Part shown: piece after piece, positions 54,284-62,641 of the stretch
How positions within the stretch are numbered: the first letter of the stretch is position 1
Layout: every line of letters starts with the position of its first letter
Origin: Microbacterium sp. 8M
GTDB taxonomy: Bacteria; Actinomycetota; Actinomycetes; Actinomycetales; Microbacteriaceae
Direction of reading: 5' to 3'
Assembly: GCF_902506375.1 (NCBI RefSeq)
Contig: NZ_LR733284.1
Span: forward strand, 2,465,092 to 2,529,091
Length of the DNA stretch: 64,000 bases
Notes under the pieces: generated by a model
Databases searched by the model: none
What the model was told of the DNA's origin: nothing
The model's input: the letters and a program-made list of their open reading frames with translations, nothing else
Made by a program: the position numbers and the translations under genes

Positions 54284-55057
54284 TCAGTTGAGCGCGCGCG
54301 TGCTCGGCGGGATGATCCCGCCCCCGTAGATCTCCGACGCGCTGTCCAGGAGGGCGGTGAGCGCGACGCGCTGGGGCAGCGGACCGTAGGAGATGCGGGC
54401 CACGCCGAGCGCCTCGTACTCGGTCGAGGTGAGGGCGCCGGGAAGGCCGATCACGCTGACCTTGCCGTGCCCGATGCCCTCGACCAGCGCCCGCGTCGTG
54501 TCGGCGTCGAGGATGCCCGGCACGAACACGCTGGTCGCGCCCGCCTCGATGAACGCCCTGCCCCGCTCGATCGCGTCGGCGAGGGACTCCGCGGCCGGAC
54601 GCCCGCCGCCGCGCACGAACGCGTCGGTGCGGGCGTTGAGCACGAAGGGCACGCCTTCGGCCTCGCCGGCGCGGATCATCGCCGCCACGTTCGCCGCGGC
54701 CTCGTCCAGCGGGCGCAAGCGGTCCTCGACGTTCGCGCCGACGACGCCGGCGCCGATCGCCAGGCGCACGGTCTCCCCCGGGTCGCCATAGCCGTCGTCG
54801 AGGTCGGCCGTCACCGGCAGCTCGACGGCGGCGGCGATGCGCCCCACCATGTCGAGCATGAGCTCGCGCGGGATCTCTCCGTCGGGGTAGCCGAACGAGG
54901 AGGCGATGGAATGGCCCGCCGTGGCGATGGCCGTGGTCTCCGGCAGGGCGGCGACCGCCCGGGCGGAGACGACGTCCCACACGTTCACGACGCGGAGGAT
55001 CTCGGGGGCCGCGTAGAGCGCGGCGAGGGTGCGGGCCTTGTCGGCAGTGGTGGTCAT
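54284..55057 (-). CDS. Isocitrate lyase/PEP mutase superfamily enzyme
   Basis: 257 residues. TIM-barrel with DLDDGYGDP (metal-binding loop), ANVEDRLRPL, and NARTDAFVRGGG. The isocitrate-lyase signature KKCGH is absent, so it is more like oxaloacetate hydrolase, PEP mutase or a 2,3-dimethylmalate-lyase-type enzyme; substrate unknown. TAGCGT (55064-55069) lies six bases before the ATG, a leaderless layout. Confidence 0.8.
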   Translation of the reverse strand: MTTTADKARTLAALYAAPEILRVVNVWDVVSARAVAALPETTAIATAGHSIASSFGYPDGEIPRELMLDMVGRIAAAVELPVTADLDDGYGDPGETVRLAIGAGVVGANVEDRLRPLDEAAANVAAMIRAGEAEGVPFVLNARTDAFVRGGGRPAAESLADAIERGRAFIEAGATSVFVPGILDADTTRALVEGIGHGKVSVIGLPGALTSTEYEALGVARISYGPLPQRVALTALLDSASEIYGGGIIPPSTRALN

Positions 55058-55106
55058 GGCACCACGCTAACGGCCCTCAGGGACACACGGCGCTTAGGCT
55101 GACACC

Positions 55107-56522
55107 ATGCCTCAGCGCCGATCGCACGTCGCCCCGTCCGCCGCGCAGTCAGAGCTCGCCACGGCACTCGCGGCCCTGCGCGCGGAGCTCGACGCACCGA
55201 CCGAGTTCTCGGCGGAAGCGCTCGCCGAGGCCGCCGCCGAGCCCGCCACACCGGGCGTGGACCTGCGCGACATCCCCTTCGCGACGCTGGATCCGGCCGG
55301 ATCCATGGATCTTGACCAGGCGTTCCACCTGGAGCGCAGCGGCTCCGGCTACACGGTGAGGTACGCGATCGCCGACGTCCCCGCGTTCGTGACGCCGGGC
55401 GGCGCTCTCGACGCCGCAGCCCGTGCCCGGGGCGAGACGCTCTACGCCGCTGACGGGACCATCCCGCTGCACCCGCCCATCCTGAGCGAGGACCACGCCT
55501 CCCTGCTGCCCGACCGGGACCGGCCCGCCCTGGTCTGGACCTTCGGGCTCGACGCCGCCGGCTCCGTCACCGGCACCCGTCTCGAGCGCGCGCTGATCCG
55601 GTCGCGGGCGAAGCTCGACTACGCCACGGTGCAGGCCGACCTCGACGCAGGGCGCGACTCCCCCGCGGCGCTCCTGCCGGAGATCGGGCGCCTGCGCCTG
55701 GAACAGGAGGCGCAGCGCGGAGGCGCGAGCCTGAACCTGCCCGATGACGAGGTGGTCCGGCGCGACGACGGCACCTACGCGATCGAGCGCCGGACGCCCC
55801 TGCCTGTGGAGGACTGGAACGCGCAGCTCTCGCTGATGACCGGCATGGCCGCGGCACAGCTCATGCTGCAGGCCAGGATCGGGATCCTGCGCACGATGCC
55901 GCAGCCCGACGATGCGGCGTTCCAGACGTTCCGCCGCCAGACCGAAGCGCTCGGCGTGCCGTGGACCACCGGGCGGTACGGCGACTACCTCCGCACGCTG
56001 AACAAGGAGGACCCCCGCACGCTGCCCATCCTGGAGGCGGCGTCCGCGCTCTTCCGCGGCGCCGGGTACGTCGCGTTCGACGGAACCGTTCCCGCCGACA
56101 CGACGCAGGCGGCGATCGCCGCGCCGTACGCGCACGCCACCGCTCCCCTGCGCCGGCTCGTGGACCGGTGGTCGCTGACCGTCGCCCTCGCCGTGAGCCA
56201 GGGCGAGGAGGTGCCGGCGTGGGTGCGCCAGAGCCTGCCACTGGTCCCCGATCTCATGCGAGCCTCCGCGCAGCGCTCGTCGACCCTGAGCTCGCGCACC
56301 CTCGACCTGGTCGAGGCGGCTCTGCTGGCGCCCCGGGTCGGCGACACGTTCGACGCCGTGGTGATCCGGCGCAACGGCGAGCACGGCACGGTGCAGATCG
56401 AGGATCCGCCGGTGACGGCCTCCCTCGCGCTGCCGGACCAGGTGACGCCGGGAGCGTCGATCCGGGTCACCCTCACCGCCGCGGACATCGCGAAGGGGCA
56501 GGTGTCCTTTGCCGTCGCCTGA
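55107..56522 (+). CDS. RNB-domain ribonuclease (RNase II/R-like)
   Basis: 471 residues. RNB catalytic region IPFATLDPAGSMDLDQAFHLE carries the metal aspartates (Asp62, Asp68, Asp70). Later motifs are IRSRAKLDYATVQADL and YAHATAPLRRLVDRWSL, equivalent to the RNase II YTHFTSPIRRYPDL. Lacks cold-shock domains and has only a short S1-like tail, so a compact actinobacterial form. Degrades single-stranded RNA 3' to 5'. TAGGCT (55095-55100) six bases before ATG. Overlaps the next gene by 14 bases. Confidence 0.86.
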   Translation: MPQRRSHVAPSAAQSELATALAALRAELDAPTEFSAEALAEAAAEPATPGVDLRDIPFATLDPAGSMDLDQAFHLERSGSGYTVRYAIADVPAFVTPGGALDAAARARGETLYAADGTIPLHPPILSEDHASLLPDRDRPALVWTFGLDAAGSVTGTRLERALIRSRAKLDYATVQADLDAGRDSPAALLPEIGRLRLEQEAQRGGASLNLPDDEVVRRDDGTYAIERRTPLPVEDWNAQLSLMTGMAAAQLMLQARIGILRTMPQPDDAAFQTFRRQTEALGVPWTTGRYGDYLRTLNKEDPRTLPILEAASALFRGAGYVAFDGTVPADTTQAAIAAPYAHATAPLRRLVDRWSLTVALAVSQGEEVPAWVRQSLPLVPDLMRASAQRSSTLSSRTLDLVEAALLAPRVGDTFDAVVIRRNGEHGTVQIEDPPVTASLALPDQVTPGASIRVTLTAADIAKGQVSFAVA

Positions 56523-57861
56523 CGACGCGCAGGACGCGCTCGCCGCGTGGATCCGGGACAACGCGCACTCATTGCGCACGCTCGATCCCGACGATGACGA
56601 CGACTCCGACCTGGAGCCGCTCCTGGACATCGTCGGCGATGCGCGCGTGGTCGCGATCGGCGAGTCGATGCACCGCGTGCACGAGTTCTTCGCGCTGCGC
56701 CACCGGCTGTTCCGGTTCCTGCATCGGCGCGCCGGATTCACCGCATTCGTGACCGAGAGCGGGATGCCGGAGGGCCGCCGGGTCGACACGTGGATCCGCA
56801 CCGGGGTCGGAGGGCTGCGTGACACCCTCCGCGAGGGCGTCACCTACGGCTTCGGCGCCTGCCAGGAGATGCTCGACCAGTTGACCTGGATGCGTGCGCG
56901 AGCGGCGACCGGCCACGGCGCGCCACGCTGGTACGGGATGGACCTGCCCGATTCATCCGCCAGCGCCCTGCCCGGCGTCCTCGCGGCGCTCGATCTTCTC
57001 GACGCCGTGGATCCGCACTACGCCGCACACGCGCGCGAGACCCTGGTTCCGCTGTTCGCCTATCTGCCCGACGACCGCTCCGGGCTGGCGCAGGCGGCGC
57101 CGACGATCCAGGCGTATCTCGCCCTGCCCGCCGACCGGCGTGCGCGCATCACGGTCGGCATCGCGGACCTCGCCGCCCGCATCCGCGCCCGGCGACGCGA
57201 GGAGGTAGCAGCACTCGGCGGCGGCGCGGAGAGCCGGGAGAGGGTCGACTTCGCGATCCGGGCCGCGGAGAGCGCCCGGGCAGCGGATTCGTTCCTGCAG
57301 GCGATGACCATGGGCGCCGTCCGCGCCTGGCCCGCCGCCAACATCCGCGACGAGTGGATGGCCGACACCGTCGAGTGGGTCCTGGAGCGCGAACCGCGGA
57401 TCGTGGTCGCGGCGGCGAACGGGCATGTGCAGCGCACCCCGTTCTCCGCTCCCCCGTTCGTGCCGGATCCGATGACGACGATGGGCGGTCATCTCGCTGA
57501 CCGGCTCGGCGATGAAATGGTGGTCATCGGAACCGCGTTCGGCGGGGGCGAGCAGTGGCTGCACCGCCCGTCGCCCGAGGACCCGCCGGGGCATTCGCGT
57601 CCGTTCATCGCGCCGCTCGGATCCCTGGATCCTGCCAGCCTCGATGCTGCGCTCGCGCGCTCCGGTGTCGGTGACGGGGTGCTGGATCTGCGGCGCCTGC
57701 CGCTCCCTGTCTCCGCGGCCGTAGACCGCACGACGGGCTGGCAGAACGGCGACGTGCTCCAGCCCGGGTCGGCCCGCGACGCCTTCGACGCCGTCGCCTT
57801 CCTCCGACGGGTGTCGCCCTGGCACACCTGGATCGACGAGCGCGGTCTCGACCAGCGCTGA
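56509..57861 (+). CDS. Erythromycin esterase (EreA/B)-like protein
   Basis: 450 residues. Erythromycin-esterase-family motifs: VVAIGESMHRVHEFFALRHRLFRFL (the catalytic His/Glu region), FVTESGMPEGRRVD, GVGGLRDTLREGVTYGF and WYGMDLPDS; C-terminal HAR-like segment IVVAAANGHVQRTPF. Family members hydrolyse macrolide lactones, but many chromosomal members have other, unknown ester substrates; resistance is not implied by sequence alone. TTG start at 56509 overlaps the RNB gene by 14 bases; no other in-frame start precedes the conserved region, so coupled translation is likely. Confidence 0.8.
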   Translation: MPSPDDAQDALAAWIRDNAHSLRTLDPDDDDDSDLEPLLDIVGDARVVAIGESMHRVHEFFALRHRLFRFLHRRAGFTAFVTESGMPEGRRVDTWIRTGVGGLRDTLREGVTYGFGACQEMLDQLTWMRARAATGHGAPRWYGMDLPDSSASALPGVLAALDLLDAVDPHYAAHARETLVPLFAYLPDDRSGLAQAAPTIQAYLALPADRRARITVGIADLAARIRARRREEVAALGGGAESRERVDFAIRAAESARAADSFLQAMTMGAVRAWPAANIRDEWMADTVEWVLEREPRIVVAAANGHVQRTPFSAPPFVPDPMTTMGGHLADRLGDEMVVIGTAFGGGEQWLHRPSPEDPPGHSRPFIAPLGSLDPASLDAALARSGVGDGVLDLRRLPLPVSAAVDRTTGWQNGDVLQPGSARDAFDAVAFLRRVSPWHTWIDERGLDQR

Positions 57862-57874
57862 ACGGCGGGACGCT

Positions 57875-58351
57875 TCAGAGCTCGCGGATGTAGCAGAGCA
57901 TGCGGTAGTCCTTGCCCGGCTCCACGTTGACGAAGCCGTGCCGTTCGTAGAAGCGGCGTGCTTCGGTGTCGATCTCGTCGACGTTGATGTGCATCTCTCC
58001 GCCGCCGCGGGCACGGACCTCGTCGATCGCGCGTCGCAGCAGCTGCGTGCCGATGCCGCCGCCGCGCAGATCGGGGATCACGTAGAGCTCGTCGAGCACG
58101 GCCAGCGGTCCGTCGCAGTAGACCGTGGGCCGCAGGGTCACCACCGCGTATCCGACCGGATCCGTCGGGTCTCCCGCGAACAGCACGAAGGCCGCCGGGT
58201 CGGCCATCAGGGCGCGGAAGCGCCGCTCCAGCACGGGGAGCGGCGGTGACGGATCGCCGAACTCGTCGCCGAAGTCGATCTGCAGCCGGGCGGCGATCAT
58301 CGCCTGATCGACCGTGCCGATCCTGATGTCGATCGACTCCTTGCCCGCCAC
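57875..58351 (-). CDS. GNAT-family N-acetyltransferase
   Basis: 158 residues. Acetyl-CoA loop LYVIPDLRGGGIGTQLLRRAIDEVRARG is the GNAT motif A; VLDELYVIP and ARRFYERHGFVNVE complete it. Substrate unknown. GTG start at 58351 without a strong ribosome site. Third gene in ispG-alaX-GNAT, 22 bases after the alaX stop. Confidence 0.85.
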   Translation of the reverse strand: MAGKESIDIRIGTVDQAMIAARLQIDFGDEFGDPSPPLPVLERRFRALMADPAAFVLFAGDPTDPVGYAVVTLRPTVYCDGPLAVLDELYVIPDLRGGGIGTQLLRRAIDEVRARGGGEMHINVDEIDTEARRFYERHGFVNVEPGKDYRMLCYIREL

Positions 58352-58373
58352 GGTCGCGCTCCGGCTCAGCGGC

Positions 58374-59246
58374 TCACGAAGGCGAGCCCGCGGGAACGGC
58401 CGTCGTGGTCATGACCAGGAGCTGCGGATCCGACAGGTCCAGCGACACCCGGATGGAGGCGAACTCCGCGAGTGATGCGACGTGAGTTCCGCCGCAGAGG
58501 ATCGACGCGGTGCCCTCGGGCAGTTCGCAGACCCAGCGGCGACGGTCGACGATCGTGTCGCCGTCGAACTCGATCCTGCAGACGGCTGCCGAGGCCACCC
58601 ACGCGTCCAGCTGCGCGTTGATGCGCTGCTCGCGCTCGGCGAGCGAGCCCGCGAACTCCTCGGTGTCGAAGCCGGCCTTGCGCAGGCTCTTGCCGAGGCG
58701 GTACTCGTCGACCGAGCCGTCGGGGTGGATGAAGCTCGTCTGGTTCGCCCTGCCCTCGAAGTCGGGGCTTCCGAGCGCATCGGAACCGGGATCCTTGCGC
58801 CACAGGTCCGCGACGGCGAGGTCCAGCGCCAGCGAGGCGAGGTGGCAGGCGGTGTGCCCGCGGCTCAGGCCCGCCCGGTACGCCGCGTCGACGGTCGCCT
58901 CGATCGCGGCCCCCGCGGCGAGCGCGGCCGGGACGGTCTCCACCCGGTGCCCGACCAGCCAGGTCCAGCCCTCCGCGCCGCGCTTGACGGGGATGGCGGC
59001 ACCGATCGCGACCTCGCCCTCGTCGCTGACGGCCGCCATCACGGCCTCCGTCACGGCGACCTCGACGTCATCCGCGCGCAGCGCGCCACGGTCCCCCGGC
59101 TGGTCCGGCCAGGTGTGGTCGACCGGGTGGAACGGGGTGCGGTCCAGGACCACGACGGCGCCCTCTTCCGCGGGATGCACGCCCACGACGTGCGCGGATT
59201 CGACGACGGCCCCCGAGGGGAAGGTGACGATCGTGGCGCCGGTCAC
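58374..59246 (-). CDS. AlaX-like trans-editing/metal-dependent hydrolase
   Basis: 290 residues. Second-additional-domain-like protein of the alanyl-tRNA editing family with zinc motifs His131-x3-His135 ([12 protein letters not shown]) and Cys251-x3-His255 ([12 protein letters not shown]). It lacks the synthetase catalytic domain, so it likely deacylates mischarged Ser- or Gly-tRNA-Ala. Start overlaps the ispG stop by four bases (59243-59246), a coupling without obvious pathway logic. Confidence 0.85.
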   Translation of the reverse strand: MTGATIVTFPSGAVVESAHVVGVHPAEEGAVVVLDRTPFHPVDHTWPDQPGDRGALRADDVEVAVTEAVMAAVSDEGEVAIGAAIPVKRGAEGWTWLVGHRVETVPAALAAGAAIEATVDAAYRAGLSRGHTACHLASLALDLAVADLWRKDPGSDALGSPDFEGRANQTSFIHPDGSVDEYRLGKSLRKAGFDTEEFAGSLAEREQRINAQLDAWVASAAVCRIEFDGDTIVDRRRWVCELPEGTASILCGGTHVASLAEFASIRVSLDLSDPQLLVMTTTAVPAGSPS

Positions 59247-60394
59247 GACGTGACGACCTGTGCGGTGCCCAGCGGGGCGTTCGGGCCCATCTCGTCGGCG
59301 ATGCGATTCGCCTCCTCGATGAGGGTCGCGACGATGTCCTCCTCGGGCACCGTCTTGATCACCTCGCCCTTGACGAAGATCTGGCCCTTGCCGTTGCCGC
59401 TGGCGACGCCGAGATCCGCCTCGCGCGCCTCACCGGGCCCGTTCACGACGCAGCCCATGACCGCGACGCGCAGCGGCACGGTCATGTCCTTGAGTCCCTC
59501 GGTCACGTTCTCGGCGAGCGTGTAGACGTCGACCTGCGCGCGTCCGCAGGAGGGGCAGGAGACGATCTCGAGCTTGCGCTCGCGGAGGTTCAGCGACTGC
59601 AGGATCTGGTGGCCGACCTTGACCTCCTCCGCCGGCGGAGCCGAGAGCGAGACGCGGATCGTGTCGCCGATGCCCTCGCTGAGCAGGATCCCGAACGCGG
59701 TCGCGGACTTGATCGTGCCCTGGAACGCGGGTCCCGCCTCGGTCACGCCGAGATGCAGCGGCCAGTCGCCCATCTGGGCGAGCAGGCGGTAGGCCTTGAC
59801 CATCACCACGGGGTCGTTGTGCTTGACGGAGATCTTGAAGTCGTGGAAGTCGTGCTCCTCGAACAGCGACGCCTCCCAGCGCGCGCTCTCGGCCAGGGCC
59901 TCCGGGGTCGCCTTGCCGTACTTCTCGAGCAGGCGGGGATCCAGGGATCCGGCGTTCACGCCGATGCGCAGCGAGACGCCCGCATCCTTCGCCGCCTTCG
60001 CGATGGCGCCGACCTGGTCGTCGAACTTGCGGATGTTGCCCGGGTTGACGCGCACAGCGGCGCATCCCGCGTCGATCGCCTGGAACACGTACTTCGGCTG
60101 GAAGTGGATGTCGGCGATGACCGGGATCTGGCTCTTCTTCGCGATGATGTGCAGCACGTCGGCGTCGTCCTGCGACGGCACCGCGACGCGCACGATCTCG
60201 CAGCCGGATGCGGTCAGCTCGGCGATCTGCTGCAGCGTCCCGTTGATGTCGGTGGTCTTCGTCGTGGTCATCGACTGGACGCTGATCGGGGCGTCGCCGC
60301 CGACGAGGACCTTGCCGACCCTGATCTGGCGGCTCTTGCGTCGCGGGGCGAGGACATCGGGGATCCGGGGCATCCCCAGGTTCACAGCTGGCAC
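59243..60394 (-). CDS. ispG: (E)-4-hydroxy-3-methylbut-2-enyl-diphosphate synthase
   Basis: 383 residues. MEP-pathway isoprenoid enzyme; reduces MEcPP to HMBPP with a 4Fe-4S cluster. TIM-barrel with [28 protein letters not shown] and [17 protein letters not shown]; cluster ligands Cys280-x2-Cys283, Cys315 and Glu322 ([11 protein letters not shown]). GTG start at 60394 with TAACCT (60402-60407) seven bases upstream, a leaderless layout. Head of the ispG-alaX-GNAT cluster. Confidence 0.95.
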   Translation of the reverse strand: MPAVNLGMPRIPDVLAPRRKSRQIRVGKVLVGGDAPISVQSMTTTKTTDINGTLQQIAELTASGCEIVRVAVPSQDDADVLHIIAKKSQIPVIADIHFQPKYVFQAIDAGCAAVRVNPGNIRKFDDQVGAIAKAAKDAGVSLRIGVNAGSLDPRLLEKYGKATPEALAESARWEASLFEEHDFHDFKISVKHNDPVVMVKAYRLLAQMGDWPLHLGVTEAGPAFQGTIKSATAFGILLSEGIGDTIRVSLSAPPAEEVKVGHQILQSLNLRERKLEIVSCPSCGRAQVDVYTLAENVTEGLKDMTVPLRVAVMGCVVNGPGEAREADLGVASGNGKGQIFVKGEVIKTVPEEDIVATLIEEANRIADEMGPNAPLGTAQVVTS

Positions 60395-60510
60395 GTCATC
60401 CAGGTTACCGGTGCGTGGCTGGACGGGATCCGCGCGCAGCCTGAGCGGGAGCCGTGTCCTGGTCCGTCACGACGAACGACGGGACAGCGTCGTTGTGATA
60501 GTTTCGGCGC

Positions 60511-60546
60511 ATGTCCGCGAACCGCTCTTGGTGGCCCGCCTCCTAG
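60511..60546 (+). CDS. trpL: Trp-rich leader peptide of the trpEG-like gene
   Basis: An 11-codon frame, MSANRSWWPAS, with two adjacent Trp codons (60529-60534) and a TAG stop that falls inside the first attenuator segment. A -10-like GATAGT (60497-60502) lies nine bases before the ATG. Leader peptides with tandem Trp codons sense Trp-tRNA supply through ribosome stalling. Confidence 0.85.
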   Translation: MSANRSWWPAS

Positions 60547-60600
60547 GCGGTGAGTTCGCGTACCACGATCCAGACCGCCTTCCGGGGCGGTCTTGTCGTT
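60536..60600 (+). promoter_or_regulatory. Transcription attenuator of the trpEG-like gene
   Basis: Four mutually exclusive segments: 1 CCGCC (60536-60540), 2 AGGCGGT (60545-60551), 3 ACCGCCT (60574-60580), 4 GGCGGT (60586-60591). Segment 1 pairs with 2 or 2 with 3 (antiterminator, 7 bp) or 3 with 4 (AGACCGCC/GGCGGTCT terminator hairpin, 60572-60593, followed by TTGTCGTTTCT). A ribosome stalled at the Trp codons would free 2 to pair with 3 and let transcription continue. Confidence 0.85.
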
Positions 60601-60637
60601 TCTGCCGCGTCGGATCCCTTGCTCAGGAGCCCTTTTG

Positions 60638-62542
60638 ATGACCACCGCCGACCGGATCCATTCCCTCGAGGCACCGTTCGTGCTGCTCGCCCGCGAGGGC
60701 TCGGACAGCGTCGAGCTGCTCACCGGCGAGATCGTCGATGTCGCCGACCTGGCCGACATCCCTCTCGACGCCGACGGCGAGCGCCGCGAGGTGTTCGCCC
60801 TCGTCCCCTATCGCCAGGTGCGCGAGCGCGGCTTCGAGGCGCAGGACGACGGTGCGCCGCTGCGCTGCCTGCTCGTCGACGAGCACCTGCGACTGCCCGC
60901 GGAAGAAGTGCTGGCGGCTCTTCCCGCGGAGCCGCTCCCCCTGCGCGACGGCGGCTTCGACCTCAGCGACGACGAGTACGCGGAAATCGTGCAGCGCGTG
61001 ATCGCCGACGAGATCGGACGCGGCGAGGGCGCCAACTTCGTGATCCGCCGCGACTACACCGCGCGCATCGACGCGCAGACCCCGGAGGCGGAGCGCACGG
61101 CGGCGCTCACCTGGTTCCGCGCGCTGTTGGAGCACGAGCGCGGCGCCTACTGGACGTTCGCCGTGGTCACCCCCGGTGTGGTGGCGGTCGGGGCGAGCCC
61201 CGAGGCCCACGTCGTCGCGCAGGGCGGCGTGGTGACCATGAATCCGATCTCCGGCACGTTCCGCCACCCGGCCGGAGGGTCGACGACCGCCGCGCTCGGC
61301 GAGTTCCTCTCCTCCACGAAGGAGACCGAGGAGCTGTTCATGGTGGTGGACGAGGAGCTCAAGATGATGAGCGCCGTCTGCTCCGACGGCGGGCGCATCA
61401 CCGGCCCGCACCTGAAGCAGATGTCGCGCCTCACGCACACCGAGTACATGCTGCGCGGCAGCAGCCGGCTCGATCCGCGCGACATCCTCCGCGAGACCAT
61501 GTTCGCGCCGACCGTGACCGGCTCGCCGATGCAGAACGCGTGCACGGTGATCCGACGGCACGAGCGCAAGCCCCGTGGCTACTACTCCGGAGTGGCGGCG
61601 CTGTTCACGCCGAACGACGCGGGCGGCCACGACCTGGACGCCCCGATCCTCATCCGCACCGTGTACCTGAAGGACGGTGACCTGAGCGTGCCGGTGGGCG
61701 CGACGCTCGTGCGGCATTCCGACCCGGCCGGCGAGGTCGGCGAGACGCACGGCAAGGCGGCCGGTGTGCTGGGGGCGATCGGCGCCGTCGCGCGCGACAC
61801 CGTGGCCGAATCCCGCGAGGATCCGGACGCTCCCGGCTCCGGCTCCACGCCCGCGGACGATCCCGGGATCCAGGCGCTGCTCGCCTCGCGCAACGCGCGC
61901 CTGGCCGAGTTCTGGATCAACCCGCAGGACGGAGCCGCCGGCGCCGCGGCCGCCGCGCCCTTCGCCGGCCGCACGGCAGTCGTGGTGGACGCCGAGGACC
62001 GCTTCACCACGATGCTCGCGCACCAGCTGCGCCACCTCGGGCTGGACGTGCGGATCCAGCCGTGGGCGGAGGCCGACGACGCGGACATCGACGCGGCGGA
62101 TCTGCTCGTCGCGGGGCCGGGCCCCGGCGACCCGCGGGACGGCTCCTCCGCGCGCATCTCGCGGATGCGGGAGCTGGTCGCGCGCCGCAGGGAGAGCGGC
62201 CGTCCGCTGCTCGCGGTGTGCCTGAGCCACCAGATCCTCGCGGACTCGCTCGGGATCGAGCTGGCGCCGCTGGCGAGCCCGCATCAGGGGCTGCAGAAGT
62301 CCGTGCCGGTGTTCGGCGAGAACGCCTCGATCGGCTTCTACAACACCTTCACGGCGCGCGTCTCGCCGGGGACGAGCACGGTCGGCGTCGCCGAGGTGTC
62401 CGCGGATCCGGAGTCCGGCGACGTGTACGCGCTGCGCGGTCCGGGGTTCGCGTCCGTCCAGGGACACCTGGAGTCGATCCTCTCCCGCGACGGCATGACG
62501 ACGCTGCAGCGGCTGGTCGGGCACGCGCTGCAGGGGCGCTGA
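60638..62542 (+). CDS. Fused anthranilate synthase (TrpE-TrpG) family protein
   Basis: 634 residues. N-terminal chorismate-utilising domain: NFVIRRDYTARID, LEHERGAYWTFAVVTPGVVAVGASPEAHV, MNPISGTFRHPAGG, EELFMVVDEELKMMSAVC, GYYSGVAALF. After a linker (about 415-445) a class I glutamine amidotransferase: catalytic Cys in LLAVCLSHQIL and His-Glu in ASVQGHLES. TrpE-TrpG fusions make anthranilate; the PhzE and TrpEG-like groups look alike, but the Trp leader argues for tryptophan synthesis. ATG 60638 follows CAGGAG. No other trp gene is in the window. Confidence 0.88.
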   Translation: MTTADRIHSLEAPFVLLAREGSDSVELLTGEIVDVADLADIPLDADGERREVFALVPYRQVRERGFEAQDDGAPLRCLLVDEHLRLPAEEVLAALPAEPLPLRDGGFDLSDDEYAEIVQRVIADEIGRGEGANFVIRRDYTARIDAQTPEAERTAALTWFRALLEHERGAYWTFAVVTPGVVAVGASPEAHVVAQGGVVTMNPISGTFRHPAGGSTTAALGEFLSSTKETEELFMVVDEELKMMSAVCSDGGRITGPHLKQMSRLTHTEYMLRGSSRLDPRDILRETMFAPTVTGSPMQNACTVIRRHERKPRGYYSGVAALFTPNDAGGHDLDAPILIRTVYLKDGDLSVPVGATLVRHSDPAGEVGETHGKAAGVLGAIGAVARDTVAESREDPDAPGSGSTPADDPGIQALLASRNARLAEFWINPQDGAAGAAAAAPFAGRTAVVVDAEDRFTTMLAHQLRHLGLDVRIQPWAEADDADIDAADLLVAGPGPGDPRDGSSARISRMRELVARRRESGRPLLAVCLSHQILADSLGIELAPLASPHQGLQKSVPVFGENASIGFYNTFTARVSPGTSTVGVAEVSADPESGDVYALRGPGFASVQGHLESILSRDGMTTLQRLVGHALQGR

Positions 62543-62595
62543 GCCCCCCGTCGCCCCGAAGTCACCGCCGCCCGAGCCAGCCCGGAGCACGCCGA

Positions 62596-62627
62596 GGAGG
62601 CGCCGCCGATCGCCCGGCGACGCCTCC
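62596..62627. terminator. Hairpin between the trpEG-like and PKD genes
   Basis: Arms GGAGGCGCCGCCG / CGGCGACGCCTCC, 13 bp with one mismatch, between convergent stops at 62542 and 62642. Confidence 0.6.
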
Positions 62628-62641
62628 CGTGAGGGCATCCC

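Noticed and set aside
54214..54290. T-box riboswitch for proS
   Set aside because: Only a terminator hairpin for the upstream gene is present and the proS transcript appears leaderless; no T-box sequence seen.
51025..54291. 1088-codon plus-strand frame opposite cupin, PNPOx and proS
   Set aside because: Covers three real genes with strong motifs on the minus strand; no protein-like composition.
60623..62638. 671-codon minus-strand frame opposite the TrpE-TrpG fusion
   Set aside because: Shadow of the trpEG-like gene; no domain seen.
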